From contig NZ_JAHUZG010000002.1 in assembly GCF_019218285.1 (NCBI RefSeq), forward strand, positions 496,001 through 560,000: 64,000 bases of DNA. The letters are read 5' to 3'. This DNA comes from Antarctobacter sediminis. GTDB taxonomy: Bacteria > Pseudomonadota > Alphaproteobacteria > Rhodobacterales > Rhodobacteraceae. The position numbers were made by a program, and so were the translations under genes. Each line of letters opens with the position of its first letter. The first letter of the stretch is position 1. Of the stretch, positions 27,324 through 37,415 are shown piece by piece. The notes beneath the pieces were generated by a model. The model was not told where the DNA came from. It saw only the letters and a list, made by a program, of their open reading frames with translations, and ran no database searches.

Positions 27324-28115
27324 TCAGCTCTCGCGCAGCAGTTTGGCAAAGCCCTTGAAGACGTCGTTGTTCGCGCAGAGGATACTGCCGCTTTCCAGCG
27401 GATCCTGATCCTCACGAATACCTTCGACCAGCGCACCCGCCTCCTTGGCGATCAGATAGCCCGCCGCGATGTCCCAGAGGTGCAGCTCGCGCTCCCAGTA
27501 GCCTTCGTAGCGACCGGCCGCCACATAGGCGAGATCCAGAGCCGCCGACCCAAAGCGCCGCACACCAGCACATTCCGGCATCACCCGGGCAAGATCCTTG
27601 AGCGTGGCAGGAAGCGTCCTTTTGGCCGCAAAGGGAATGCCCGTGGCAAAGACCGATTCGACCATACGGCGACGGCCCGACACGCGCAGACGTTTGGAAT
27701 CGTTCAGCCATGCACCGGTGCCGCGTTCAGCATAGAACATCTCGTCCTTGGCGGCGTCGAAGATCACCGCCGAAACGATCTGGCCCTTGTGTTCCAACGC
27801 GATGGATACCGCCCAGTGCGGCAGACCGTGCAGAAAGTTCGTGGTGCCATCCAGCGGGTCGACGATCCAGCGGCGCGTCGGGTCCTCTCCGGGCGTTTCA
27901 CCGCTTTCTTCACCCAGCCAGCCATAGTTCGGGCGGGCGCCCAGCAGTTCCTCCTTGAGGATGCGCTCGGCCTCCATGTCGGCTTTGGAGACAAAGTCGC
28001 CCGCGCCCTTCATCGAGACCTGAAGGTTCTCGACTTCGCGGAAATCCTTGACCAGCGATCGCCCCGCCTTGCGCGCCGCCTTCATCATGATGTTCAGATT
28101 CGCGCTGCCCTGCAT
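27324..28115 (-). CDS. suhB: Inositol monophosphatase family protein
   Basis: This 263-residue Mg-dependent phosphatase has the metal-site motifs GWLGEESGE, WIVDPLDGTTNFLHGLPHWA and the second signature WDIAAGYLIAKEAGA. The length is typical of bacterial SuhB. The substrate (inositol phosphate or another sugar phosphate) cannot be told from sequence, and the SuhB name follows the family. It is convergent with the GFA gene. Confidence 0.9.
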   Translation of the reverse strand: MQGSANLNIMMKAARKAGRSLVKDFREVENLQVSMKGAGDFVSKADMEAERILKEELLGARPNYGWLGEESGETPGEDPTRRWIVDPLDGTTNFLHGLPHWAVSIALEHKGQIVSAVIFDAAKDEMFYAERGTGAWLNDSKRLRVSGRRRMVESVFATGIPFAAKRTLPATLKDLARVMPECAGVRRFGSAALDLAYVAAGRYEGYWERELHLWDIAAGYLIAKEAGALVEGIREDQDPLESGSILCANNDVFKGFAKLLRES

Positions 28116-28142
28116 GGCCCGGCCTTTCCCGCGTGGTCACAA

Positions 28143-28171
28143 AAGAAATCAGGCCGCGCATATACGCGGCC
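28143..28171 (-). terminator. Terminator of the small exported-protein gene at 28201
   Basis: On the minus strand GGCCGCG-TATATG-CGCGGCC (28152-28171) is followed by TGATTTCTTTTG. It lies about 30 nt downstream of the stop at 28201, and just upstream of the phosphatase start. Confidence 0.7.
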
Positions 28172-28200
28172 CGACGGATAATGCCAAGAGGCGCAGGCCC

Positions 28201-28494
28201 TCAGCGGTAGACGACACCTTTTTCGCCGGGCACGATCTGCGGCGCATAGGAACGGTGACCCGAACCCGAGTGGTTGTAGTACACGCCCGCGTTCGGCGTA
28301 CCGCAGCAGACAACGCCGCCAGCCAGAACCGGTTGCAGGCCCGCGGGGCAGAAATTAGGTGCCTTGTATTCGTGGATCAGGAAATTCGAATTCGGATCAT
28401 TGGTCGCATCGCCCATGTACATGTCACCCCAGGCCAAAGCCGAGGTGGCGCTCAGGGCGATCGCCGTGGCAGCGGCGGTCAGCGTCAGTTTCAT
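28201..28494 (-). CDS. Small exported cysteine-containing protein
   Basis: This 97-residue protein has a clear signal peptide (MKLTLTAAATAIALSATSALA-WG). The mature part is about 76 residues, with three cysteines (NFCPAG and VVCCGTPN) and many aromatic and glycine residues (GVYYNHSGSGHRSYAP). It is not recognised as a known family. It probably acts in the periplasm. It is followed by its own terminator. Confidence 0.65.
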   Translation of the reverse strand: MKLTLTAAATAIALSATSALAWGDMYMGDATNDPNSNFLIHEYKAPNFCPAGLQPVLAGGVVCCGTPNAGVYYNHSGSGHRSYAPQIVPGEKGVVYR

Positions 28495-28599
28495 TATGTC
28501 CCCCTAAAGACGATGAAAAATTGTCAACAGGCTACCAGCACGCCAGCCTGAGTCAATTTCTTCATGTCATTTTCGGAAGATTCTCCCGTTTTCGGCGAC

Positions 28600-28896
28600 T
28601 CATGCAGGGTTACTGTCGCCGAATTCCTGCCAATAGCCGCCCATCGCCACGATACAGGATGTGCCCGAGGCATATTTGATCACCATGGTCCAATCGCCCT
28701 GCGAGTCGGTCCAGATCTCAACCACCTCTTCGGGGCTGCGCAATCCGCTGGCGCGACGCTCGGTCCCGAATTGTTCCACCAATTTGCGGTGCATCTGGTC
28801 CGTCGGCGCGCAAAGCACCTCGGCGATCGGACTGCCCAAGGCAGCGGTGCCGGGCAGGCCAAGACAGAAAACCAAAGAAAAAATCGCGCGTGCCAT
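28600..28896 (-). CDS. Small exported protein of unknown function
   Basis: This 98-residue protein has a signal peptide (MARAIFSLVFCLGLPGTAALG). The mature sequence includes APTDQMHRKLVEQFGTERRA and ends in EIWTDSQGDWTMVIKYASGT and SCIVAMGGYWQEF, a pattern I have seen in small periplasmic proteins of roseobacters but cannot name. The two cysteines (VLCAP, TSCIV) could pair. It is separated from the next minus-strand gene by about 105 nt, so it is probably a single-gene unit. Confidence 0.65.
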   Translation of the reverse strand: MARAIFSLVFCLGLPGTAALGSPIAEVLCAPTDQMHRKLVEQFGTERRASGLRSPEEVVEIWTDSQGDWTMVIKYASGTSCIVAMGGYWQEFGDSNPA

Positions 28897-29037
28897 GGCT
28901 CAATGTAACAGAATCATGACGATCCGACGAGAGGATTTCGCCCAACACGCCGGCTCAACTCCGCGTGTCCGGGGCTTATGCCAATCGCACAGGCAGGCCA
29001 TTCTTTCGTCACACACCATCCCTGACCGGAGACAGCC

Positions 29038-29496
29038 ATGACCAACCTGACCCGCCGAGCCACTCTGAGCCTTGCGCTTGCCGCCCCTGCCCTGCTGATT
29101 ACCCAGCGCGCCGCCCTTGCAGCCGAGCCAGAGATCTATGCTGAGGCCGGCATTGCCATCGACGGGTCCGACCCCGTGGCCTATTTCGCCGAACAGGGCC
29201 CGGTGCCGGGCGGTGCGGCGACGACGGATTGGAAAGGCGCGACATGGCGCTTTGCAACACCAGAGAACGCGGATGCCTTCAAAGCCGATCCGATGAAGTT
29301 CGCCCCCCAGTTCGGCGGGTATTGCGCCTATGCGGCGTCGTTGGGTTACCTTGCGCCGACCGCGCCCGAAGCCTGGACCATCCACAAGGGACAATTGTTC
29401 CTGAATGCCAGCCTGCGCGCGCGTGAGCTTTGGCTACAGGATGTGGATGGCAATATTGCCAAGGCGCGCGCCAACTGGCCGGGCATCCTTGGCTGA
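29038..29496 (+). CDS. Exported YHS-domain protein
   Basis: This 152-residue protein has a Tat-like signal (TRRATLSLALAAPALL) followed by a YHS-type domain (AIDGSDPVAYFAEQGPVPGG, WRFATPENADAFKADPMKFA, YGGYCAYA-like FGGYCAYAAS). YHS domains bind metals such as copper or are found in metal-handling enzymes; a precise role is not known. A twin-arginine signal suggests export as a folded, perhaps cofactor-bound, protein. The ATG at 29038 has GGAGACAGCC upstream. Confidence 0.85.
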   Translation: MTNLTRRATLSLALAAPALLITQRAALAAEPEIYAEAGIAIDGSDPVAYFAEQGPVPGGAATTDWKGATWRFATPENADAFKADPMKFAPQFGGYCAYAASLGYLAPTAPEAWTIHKGQLFLNASLRARELWLQDVDGNIAKARANWPGILG

Positions 29497-29533
29497 TTTC
29501 GGCCGCCGTGGCGGGCCGTAGCTTACCCTTCCT

Positions 29534-29653
29534 TCAATCCCGCCTGAGCAGCAAGGCACGGATGTCTTCGGGCGATAGCGGGAACAGCGGGCGGTCCGTT
29601 TCAAACGGCCCTTGCCCGGAGGGCGGGGTCAATGTGATCTGGTCCTTTGGCAT
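29534..29653 (-). CDS. Possible 39-residue small protein
   Basis: A short frame reads MPKDQITLTPPSGQGPFETD and then RPLFPLSPEDIRALLLRRD before TGA. It is rich in proline and has a coherent amphipathic end. AGG lies 8 nt upstream of the ATG. It sits in an otherwise empty stretch downstream of the aspC-linked gene. No homology can be judged by eye, so it is only a candidate. Confidence 0.35.
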   Translation of the reverse strand: MPKDQITLTPPSGQGPFETDRPLFPLSPEDIRALLLRRD

Positions 29654-29787
29654 GGCTAAAACCTAGGAACCGCAGCCACGCGAAAAAAGGGTTTGGTCAC
29701 ATCCCCCCCGTTGGCGGCTGGAAAACGCCCATTCCCAGGGCGATGCCCAGCACAGCGCCCGTTCCTGTGGCACAGCCGAAAACCCGC

Positions 29788-31424
<1,637 letters not shown>

Positions 31425-31475
31425 TTAGTAAGCGCCCAAAGGGCGTTCAAGCGGCTTCACCTGAAAGGTAAGACC

Positions 31476-31868
31476 ATGGATAATTCGAAAGACTGGTACG
31501 GACCGGAATCCGCAACCTTCGGCGACCGTCTGGCCGCGGCGCGCGAAGCGGCGGACATGACACAAGAAACCCTGGCCAAACGGCTGGGCGTGAAGATCAA
31601 GACCCTGCAAGCCTGGGAAGACGACATCAGCGAACCCCGCGCCAACCGGCTGTCGATGCTTGCGGGGCTTTTGAACGTGTCGATGGTCTGGCTGATCACC
31701 GGCGAAGGCGAAGGTCTGTCCGATCCCGACGACGAAGAAACGCTGGCGCCCGACGTCAACGCCGTCCTGACCGAGATCCGCGCCCTGCGCGGCCAGTTCC
31801 GCGCCAAGGCGGAAAAACTGGGCCGACTGGAAAAGCGTCTGCGCAAACTGCTGACAGAGACAGAGTGA
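31476..31868 (+). CDS. XRE-family helix-turn-helix regulator
   Basis: This 130-residue protein has a Cro/CI-type HTH at about residues 15-70 (FGDRLAAAREAADMTQETLA, KRLGVKIKTLQAWEDDISEP). It continues in a helical C-terminal tail with coiled-coil character (LRGQFRAKAEKLGRLEKRLR). The tail is similar in layout to regulators with a dimerising coil. Targets are not known. It overlaps the sdhE start region, so they are probably one transcript. The ATG at 31476 follows AAAGG. Confidence 0.88.
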   Translation: MDNSKDWYGPESATFGDRLAAAREAADMTQETLAKRLGVKIKTLQAWEDDISEPRANRLSMLAGLLNVSMVWLITGEGEGLSDPDDEETLAPDVNAVLTEIRALRGQFRAKAEKLGRLEKRLRKLLTETE

Positions 31869-31870
31869 TC

Positions 31871-32143
31871 ATGACGACCGGCACCGGAGAAACCCGCGAA
31901 ACCCGTCTTCGCCGCCTGCGTATGCGTTCCATGCGCAGGGGGACAAAGGAGATGGACATCCTGCTTATCCGTTTCTCCGAGGCCCGTCTTGACGCGCTGG
32001 ATTCCACGGCACTGGACGCCTACGAGGCCCTTCTGGCTGAAAACGACCAAGACCTATACCAATGGATATCAGGTCAGCGTCCCGCCCCCGAGGCACATGC
32101 CGCCATGGTGGCAGAGATCTGCCGGGTCGCGGCAAACGGTTGA
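31871..32143 (+). CDS. sdhE: Succinate dehydrogenase flavinylation factor SdhE
   Basis: This 90-residue protein belongs to the SdhE/YgfY family, which helps attach FAD to succinate dehydrogenase. The hallmark is RRGTKEMDILLIRF (RGxxE), followed by ALDSTALDAYEALLAENDQD and LYQWISG. ATG 31871 is used; a GTG two codons upstream overlaps the XRE stop region. In the cell it acts in the cytoplasm on SdhA. Confidence 0.9.
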   Translation: MTTGTGETRETRLRRLRMRSMRRGTKEMDILLIRFSEARLDALDSTALDAYEALLAENDQDLYQWISGQRPAPEAHAAMVAEICRVAANG

Positions 32144-32328
32144 TACCGCAATTAATTTCCGGTTCGGCGGTGGTATTTCACGCCGCTGGACGCCCCTGCA
32201 CACCCGGTAAGATTGGTTAATCAACCCACGGAAATCCCTAGAATTTTCCGGGTCTTCTAGTCGGTTTAACGCGATATTTGGGATTATCCTCGAAAGCTCC
32301 GTTGCAAGAAAAACAGGCGGAGAACGAA

Positions 32329-32826
32329 ATGAGCATTCATTCGTCCATGAACCAGGGGCCGGTGCAAGGCTTCATGTCAAGTTACCTGGAGGCGTTGAGC
32401 CTGGTGGAACGACTCCACCGTCTATTGCTCGACGTCATCAAGGATGAGTTCGAAAGACTGGGCATCATCGACGTGAACGCGGTACAGGCGCTGTTGCTGT
32501 TCAACATCGGTGAGAACGAAGTGACCGCAGGCGAACTCAAAAGCCGCGGGTACTATCAGGGTTCGAACGTCAGCTACAATCTCAAGAAGCTGGTCGAAAT
32601 GGGCTATATGCACCACCAGCGGTGTGAGATCGACCGGCGTTCGGTGCGCGTCCGGCTGACCCAACGCGGCCGCGAAATCCGTGATATCGTTGGTGAACTT
32701 TTTGCCCGTCACGCCGAAGGCCTGCAAGGCAAAGGCGTTCTGTCGGTCGATGGGATCGACGAAATCACCACTGCCCTGCGCCGGGTCGAACGCTATTGGA
32801 CCGACCAGATCCGCTATATCTATTGA
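32329..32826 (+). CDS. MarR-family regulator, LdtR/PetP-like
   Basis: This 165-residue winged-helix regulator has VNAVQALLLFNIGENEVTAG, ELKSRGYYQGSNVSYNLKKL and the wing RCEIDRRSVRVRLTQRGREI. The phrase GYYQGSNVSYNLKKLVEMGY is characteristic of a MarR subgroup found in Rhizobiales and Rhodobacterales (LdtR of Liberibacter; PetP-like proteins). The family links to cell-wall L,D-transpeptidases or to respiratory genes, neither of which is adjacent here. ATG 32329 has GGAG 7 nt upstream. The 185 nt before it hold an AT-richer leader but no gene. Confidence 0.85.
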   Translation: MSIHSSMNQGPVQGFMSSYLEALSLVERLHRLLLDVIKDEFERLGIIDVNAVQALLLFNIGENEVTAGELKSRGYYQGSNVSYNLKKLVEMGYMHHQRCEIDRRSVRVRLTQRGREIRDIVGELFARHAEGLQGKGVLSVDGIDEITTALRRVERYWTDQIRYIY

Positions 32827-32937
32827 AGACGGGCAACGGCCTGCGGGTCGATGCCCCCCTTCTCCGGGTTCGCCCGAGGAATCCCCCTTGCGCGCACACC
32901 GATTTCACCCTGGTCAAAACCTGCGCTCGGCAGGGTC

Positions 32938-33615
32938 CTACCGTTCGGAAACGGCCAGCACCTGCAACTCCCGTTTCAACTTGCGAATCATAGCCTCTTC
33001 GAAGGCTTCGAAGCCCAGCGCTGTTTCGACAAAGGCATCCGGCCCGGCGATCACATAGGCCCGGTAATAAGAGGCCAGCGCACCGATTCCATCGGCATCC
33101 GCCGAAGCGCCGATCACCAGCCCGTTGATCGTGATGCCATCGGGGCGTCGATCCTGCGGCCGCGGTCCGGTGTTCGACCGGCCATCGCCTGACAGGTCAA
33201 GCACGCGCCGCCAGCAGGCCGGTTGAGCGTCCAGCAAAGCCGCGCCAAACACTTTGGCCGAACCTATCGCTGTCGATTGTCCCATTTCGCCGCGCAGCGT
33301 TGCGCGCAACCGTGACGCCAACTCGGCCACATCAGCAGGCCCTTGCAAGACCCGCCACGGGGCAACCACCCGCTGCGATCCGGGACCGCTCCATTCGAAT
33401 ACCGCGATGGCCACCGGTGTCTCGGGCATGACCAGCAAGGCCGCCAGCACTTCGGGATCTTCCAACGCTGATGCCAAACCGTCCAACTGCAAACGGTATT
33501 CGCGCGCATCGACCGACCCGGAAACATCCAGTCCAAGTGCCAGTGCCTGCCGACAGGCCGCATCGGCCAGCCCACCCCAGCACAGCAGCGCCGCAAGCCA
33601 CAGGCCCCGCCTCAT
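32938..33615 (-). CDS. Exported vWA-domain protein (DUF1194), copy 2
   Basis: This 225-residue protein has a signal peptide (LWLAALLCWGGLADA-AC) and a von Willebrand A-like domain starting LALGLDVSGSVDAREYRLQL (the DxSGS metal site). VLDLSGDGRSNTGPRP forms a second conserved region. A glycine-rich GITINGLVIGAS closes the domain. The family is DUF1194. Its start overlaps the stop of the upstream paralogue by 4 nt, so they are translated together. Confidence 0.88.
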   Translation of the reverse strand: MRRGLWLAALLCWGGLADAACRQALALGLDVSGSVDAREYRLQLDGLASALEDPEVLAALLVMPETPVAIAVFEWSGPGSQRVVAPWRVLQGPADVAELASRLRATLRGEMGQSTAIGSAKVFGAALLDAQPACWRRVLDLSGDGRSNTGPRPQDRRPDGITINGLVIGASADADGIGALASYYRAYVIAGPDAFVETALGFEAFEEAMIRKLKRELQVLAVSER

Positions 33616-34325
33616 CCGGGCCCCATCGGTTCGCCGGGCAGCGCCCCCACCACGCGATCCTGAATCTCACGGTACAGCTTGCGGATCATCGCCCGTTCAT
33701 AGCCCTCATAGCCTTTGGCGGTTTCCACAAAGGCCCCCGGCCCGTGCATGACCTCGAATTCAAAATGGTCGACCACATCCGGATCCGCCCCCAGCACGGC
33801 AAGTCCATTCACCGTGATCCCGTCAAAAGGAAAGTGCCGATAGGCCAGTTGCGGCCAAAACCCGTCATTTGTGATGCCATCACCGGACACGTCGATCACC
33901 CGCCGGATACATTCGGGCGCTTCGCCCATCATGGTTGCGCCAAAACCCAACGCATAGCCGAGCGCCGTGGGAAAACGCCGATAGGACCGCTGCACCGTTC
34001 GCAAACGGTCCGATACCGCCACGATATCCGCCATGCTCTGCAACAGGACCCAGTCCTGAATCACCACGGATTGCCGACGCCCGCTCCATTCGTAGACGGC
34101 GAAAGCGACCGATCCGCCACCTTCCTGAAGGATCGCTCCGGCCACATCCTCGTTCATCAGCGCGGCGGCCAGCCCGTCGCGTTGCAGGATGTACTCCGCC
34201 TCATCCACCGAGGAAGAGACGTCCAGCGCCAGTAGAAGCGCCAAGCGGCAGGCAGCCTCGGCCCCCGCCGGAAACAGCGCCGCCGCGAAGGCGGCGCCAA
34301 GACGGGTCAGTCCCGCCGTTACCAA
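33612..34325 (-). CDS. Exported vWA-domain protein (DUF1194), copy 1
   Basis: This 237-residue protein parallels the next gene: a signal peptide (LGAAFAAALFPAGAEA-AC), then LLLALDVSSSVDEAEYILQR (metal site), VIDVSGDGITNDGF and GITVNGLAVLGADPDVV. A disulfide is possible from the conserved cysteine after the signal and ECIRRV. The only start in reach is TTG 34325, which overlaps the glyoxalase stop, so the exact N-terminus is not certain. The pair probably works as a complex in the periplasm; no substrate is known. Confidence 0.85.
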   Translation of the reverse strand: MVTAGLTRLGAAFAAALFPAGAEAACRLALLLALDVSSSVDEAEYILQRDGLAAALMNEDVAGAILQEGGGSVAFAVYEWSGRRQSVVIQDWVLLQSMADIVAVSDRLRTVQRSYRRFPTALGYALGFGATMMGEAPECIRRVIDVSGDGITNDGFWPQLAYRHFPFDGITVNGLAVLGADPDVVDHFEFEVMHGPGAFVETAKGYEGYERAMIRKLYREIQDRVVGALPGEPMGPG

Positions 34326-34747
34326 TGGCCCGTGTTGCCCATGCTGGCCCAGGGTTCCGCCGGCGCAAGCGCCTCCCCCTCTTGCAGCAATTCGATCGAG
34401 ACATTGTCGGGCGAGCGCACAAAGGCCATGCGACCGTCACGCGGCGGGCGGTTGATGGTCACACCGTTGTCCATCAGATGCTGGCACGCCTCGTATATGT
34501 CGGGAACAGAGTAGGCGAGATGCCCGAAGTGCCGCGAATCCGACGGCAGACCCTCGTCTCCGTCCCAGTTGTAGGTCAGTTCCACCGGACATTCCTCTTG
34601 CCCCGGAGGCGCCATGAAGATCAGCGAGAAACGGCCTTCTTCGCTGTCGATGCGCCGCGTTTCTTTCAGACCGAGGAGTTCGTAGAACTTCATCGAAGCC
34701 TCGAGGTCTTTCACCCGAACCATCGTGTGCAGATACTTGACTGCCAT
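34319..34747 (-). CDS. gloA: Lactoylglutathione lyase (glyoxalase I)
   Basis: This 142-residue metalloenzyme converts the hemithioacetal of methylglyoxal and glutathione to S-lactoylglutathione. It shows the two-repeat glyoxalase fold: HTMVRVKDLEASMKFYELLG, ELTYNWDGD, FGHLAYSVPDIYEACQHLMD and DNVSIELLQ, with the metal ligands in the H-E-H-E order at those places. Length is normal. It overlaps the first vWA gene. Confidence 0.93.
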   Translation of the reverse strand: MAVKYLHTMVRVKDLEASMKFYELLGLKETRRIDSEEGRFSLIFMAPPGQEECPVELTYNWDGDEGLPSDSRHFGHLAYSVPDIYEACQHLMDNGVTINRPPRDGRMAFVRSPDNVSIELLQEGEALAPAEPWASMGNTGHW

Positions 34748-34775
34748 GTTTTTCCTTCCGGCTTGCGCCGTCTTG

Positions 34776-36155
34776 TCAGAATACCGATTTCAAACCCAGC
34801 CGCAGGTCGGTGCCGCGGGTCTCGTAAATGGTATAATTGGAACTCCGGTCGCGGAATGAAACCCCGATCTCTGGCGCAAAGCCGTAAACGTCCAATTTCG
34901 GAAGCAAAACATCCACCGACAGGGACAGTTCTTCGTCCCGGCGCGGCGTCACCCAGAAGCTGGATGGCCCCTTGTCGTAATCCGATAATTCCCACGCCAG
35001 CGTCACACGCGGCAGCATGCCTTTGACCGGCTTGCCAAGGCTATAGCTCAAGGCCGCCCGGGTGGTTTCCCGTGCCACAAGGCGCGAGTCCGAGGCGGTA
35101 TCTGTCAGGCGCAGGTCCAGCCCAAGGCGGTCCTTGCCAAAGGACTTGCTGAGCGTCATGCCAAGCTCGCGCGTCTGCGCATCCCGCAGCGCGGCATCGT
35201 GGCGTTTTTCGACCTCATAGGCATAGCGAACAGACCCGATCACCCCCGGAACGACTTCCTGACCGTAACTTAGGTCCATGCGCGTCGCGTCCGAGAACAA
35301 TTCGCCGCCCAGCCATTGACGTGTCATGGACAAGCGGGAATTGGCCAGCCAACTGCCGTCGTTGCCACGCACCTCGTACCCAAGGCTCAGGGCCAGCGCA
35401 TCCTGCCGGTAGTCGTCATTGTCGATCCCCGGCACCTTGTCCCGTGCCGAAGCCGAAAAGCGAACACGCTGGATTTCACCCGAGATACCAAAGTTCAGCC
35501 GTCGCGTTTTACTCAGCGGCACGCGCCGCACGAAATCAGCGCCAAGCACCATGCGTTCGCCGGACAAGGGGACAGCGGAGGGGTTGACGAATGGCAACCC
35601 CGCAAAGGTAAACCGGTTCGTCTTGGGCGCACCATTCAGGTTGTCCGAAGGTTCCACCGACAGATCCAGCGACAAACGCCAAGGCGTCATTGCGCGGACA
35701 TGACGAAAATCGCGAACCGCCACAGCACGCAACTGATCGTCCGGCGCGATCTGAGCGGCGCGGCGCAGCCATAGCTGCGCCATTCCGGGGTTGCCGCCAG
35801 AGGACCGTGCCTGCGCCAGCAACAGCGCCGCAAAGAAACGTGCCCGTTCGTCTTCGCTGTTTGAAAAGGCGTCCCGCGCCACCTCTGCCGCTTCGCTGGT
35901 GCGGCCCATCAGACGCAGGGCGCGGGATTTAATCATAAGGGCGTTTGTGTCACCGGGCGCGCCCAGCAGAACCCCTTCGGCCAGAACCAAAGCCAGTTCT
36001 GCCTGTCCGGCCATCAAGGCCTTTGCCGCGGCACCGCGCGCCTCATCGACGCTCATGCGGGTTTCTTCGGCCTCTGCCGGGCGGGCAAGTGCGACCGCAA
36101 GGCAAAGGACCATCGCCACACGCAGGCCCCGGGAAATCTGGGCGCCGATGCTCAT
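34776..36155 (-). CDS. Slam-like outer-membrane translocon (DUF560; type XI secretion component)
   Basis: This 459-residue protein has a signal peptide (VAMVLCLAVALARPAEA), an N-terminal TPR-like helical domain (residues about 35-155: AAAKALMAGQAELALVLAEG, ALRLMGRTSEAAEVARDAFS, MAQLWLRRAAQIAPDD), and a C-terminal beta-barrel with alternating strands ending in TRGTDLRLGLKSVF, where a terminal Phe is typical of outer-membrane barrels. This layout is that of surface lipoprotein assembly modulators (Slam), which move lipoproteins to the cell surface. It comes 3 nt after a TbpB-like lipoprotein gene, the expected client. Confidence 0.78.
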   Translation of the reverse strand: MSIGAQISRGLRVAMVLCLAVALARPAEAEETRMSVDEARGAAAKALMAGQAELALVLAEGVLLGAPGDTNALMIKSRALRLMGRTSEAAEVARDAFSNSEDERARFFAALLLAQARSSGGNPGMAQLWLRRAAQIAPDDQLRAVAVRDFRHVRAMTPWRLSLDLSVEPSDNLNGAPKTNRFTFAGLPFVNPSAVPLSGERMVLGADFVRRVPLSKTRRLNFGISGEIQRVRFSASARDKVPGIDNDDYRQDALALSLGYEVRGNDGSWLANSRLSMTRQWLGGELFSDATRMDLSYGQEVVPGVIGSVRYAYEVEKRHDAALRDAQTRELGMTLSKSFGKDRLGLDLRLTDTASDSRLVARETTRAALSYSLGKPVKGMLPRVTLAWELSDYDKGPSSFWVTPRRDEELSLSVDVLLPKLDVYGFAPEIGVSFRDRSSNYTIYETRGTDLRLGLKSVF

Positions 36156-36158
36156 GGA

Positions 36159-37181
36159 TCAGGGGCGCGTCGCGATGAAACCGCCAGTTTCCCGCACGGG
36201 CATGGTGATTACGTCGCCAGTGCCCGGATCGATCCCCACCGGACCGGTTCCTTCGACCACCACGATCCCGACGACCTCTTCGCCATTCGGACCCGCGAAG
36301 AGACCCGACCAGCTGCCGGTTTGAGTGACTTCACCAAGATCGTCCGGCAACCGGCTGACCGCGCTGGCATCCGAAGACGTGATTGTCCAGCTGTCGAAAT
36401 TGATCGCCGCTGTGGACAGCGCGAGGTAGTCGGCCCCGCTGAGCGAGCCGATATTGATGCCGTTTTCGTCAAAGAACTCGCGGCTGACGATCAGCCCTTC
36501 GACCGCGCCCAGAACGTCGAAGTCCTGAATATCCACGTCGATCATCGCGACGCCGGAAACATATTCGACCCGCGATCCGGTGGTATCGTCAAGCACGGTT
36601 CGGACAGCGGCATACTCACCGGTGAACACGTAGGAATCATTGGCCGCGGGCAGCCTTCCATTGCCGCTCAGGCGTTGCGCTGCAGCGCCGCCAAACCCGA
36701 ACGAAAGATAGCGGTCAGAGCCAACGGCACCGACTTCGCTGAACCCGGTCGGGGAACGGCGGAAGACGGCGTAATATTGCGAGGTTCCGGCAGGACCGGC
36801 CACATTGCGATAGGCATCGAACCCGGCGCCGCCCGGGTTGATGCCCGCGCTGACCCCTGCATCGCGAGCATAGACGTTTTCCCCGCCCACGACCTTGTTG
36901 CTGTCGAACGGCAGGTTGTTGAAGACCAGTTCACCGGTCGCCGGATCGAATTCCATTTCATCGACCGTCAAATCCGGCGAGGCATTGGCCAGCTCGCTTG
37001 TGTACAGCTTGTCGGGATCCGGATCCGCGTCGGGATCGGTCCCCCCTGCGCCGGTATCTGGTTCGGCAATCAGGGGCTGTGCGCCCTTGCCGATGCCGGA
37101 ACTGTCGCCGCCGGTCAGAATCGCGCCTTCACACGCGGCAAGTGCGCTCGCCAAAGCGAGCGCAGCGATAATGCGATACAT
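36159..37181 (-). CDS. TbpB-like surface lipoprotein, probable Slam client
   Basis: This 340-residue lipoprotein has signal MYRIIAALALASALAAC with lipidated Cys17. A linker rich in Asp, Pro and Gly follows (GTDPDADPDPDKLYTSEL), then strands. The C-terminal part resembles the TbpB-type eight-strand barrel: SYVFTGEYAAVRTV, VEYVSGVAMIDVDI, GSWSGLFAGPNGEEVVGIVV and the closing GGFIATR. Clients of Slam translocons carry just such a domain. It is upstream of the Slam-like gene in one operon. The ligand (heme, metal protein or other) is unknown. Confidence 0.75.
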   Translation of the reverse strand: MYRIIAALALASALAACEGAILTGGDSSGIGKGAQPLIAEPDTGAGGTDPDADPDPDKLYTSELANASPDLTVDEMEFDPATGELVFNNLPFDSNKVVGGENVYARDAGVSAGINPGGAGFDAYRNVAGPAGTSQYYAVFRRSPTGFSEVGAVGSDRYLSFGFGGAAAQRLSGNGRLPAANDSYVFTGEYAAVRTVLDDTTGSRVEYVSGVAMIDVDIQDFDVLGAVEGLIVSREFFDENGINIGSLSGADYLALSTAAINFDSWTITSSDASAVSRLPDDLGEVTQTGSWSGLFAGPNGEEVVGIVVVEGTGPVGIDPGTGDVITMPVRETGGFIATRP

Positions 37182-37415
37182 GGAACTGCCTCAGGTCTTG
37201 CCTTTTATTTTGTCAACAGGGTGCGCAGCCCCCTTTGAAAAGTCAATCTGCGGCACAACCCCTGCGGAAATGTGCGGCAAATTCGTCCCACAAGGCAGAG
37301 GATTTCCCGCAAACGGATCGCGATGCCCGGCCGTTTCCGACTGCTTCCGCCCCTCGTCGAAATGCCCTATGCCAAGGGAACCGGCCTCGCGCCACGATTT
37401 CCCGGAGGCACTATC

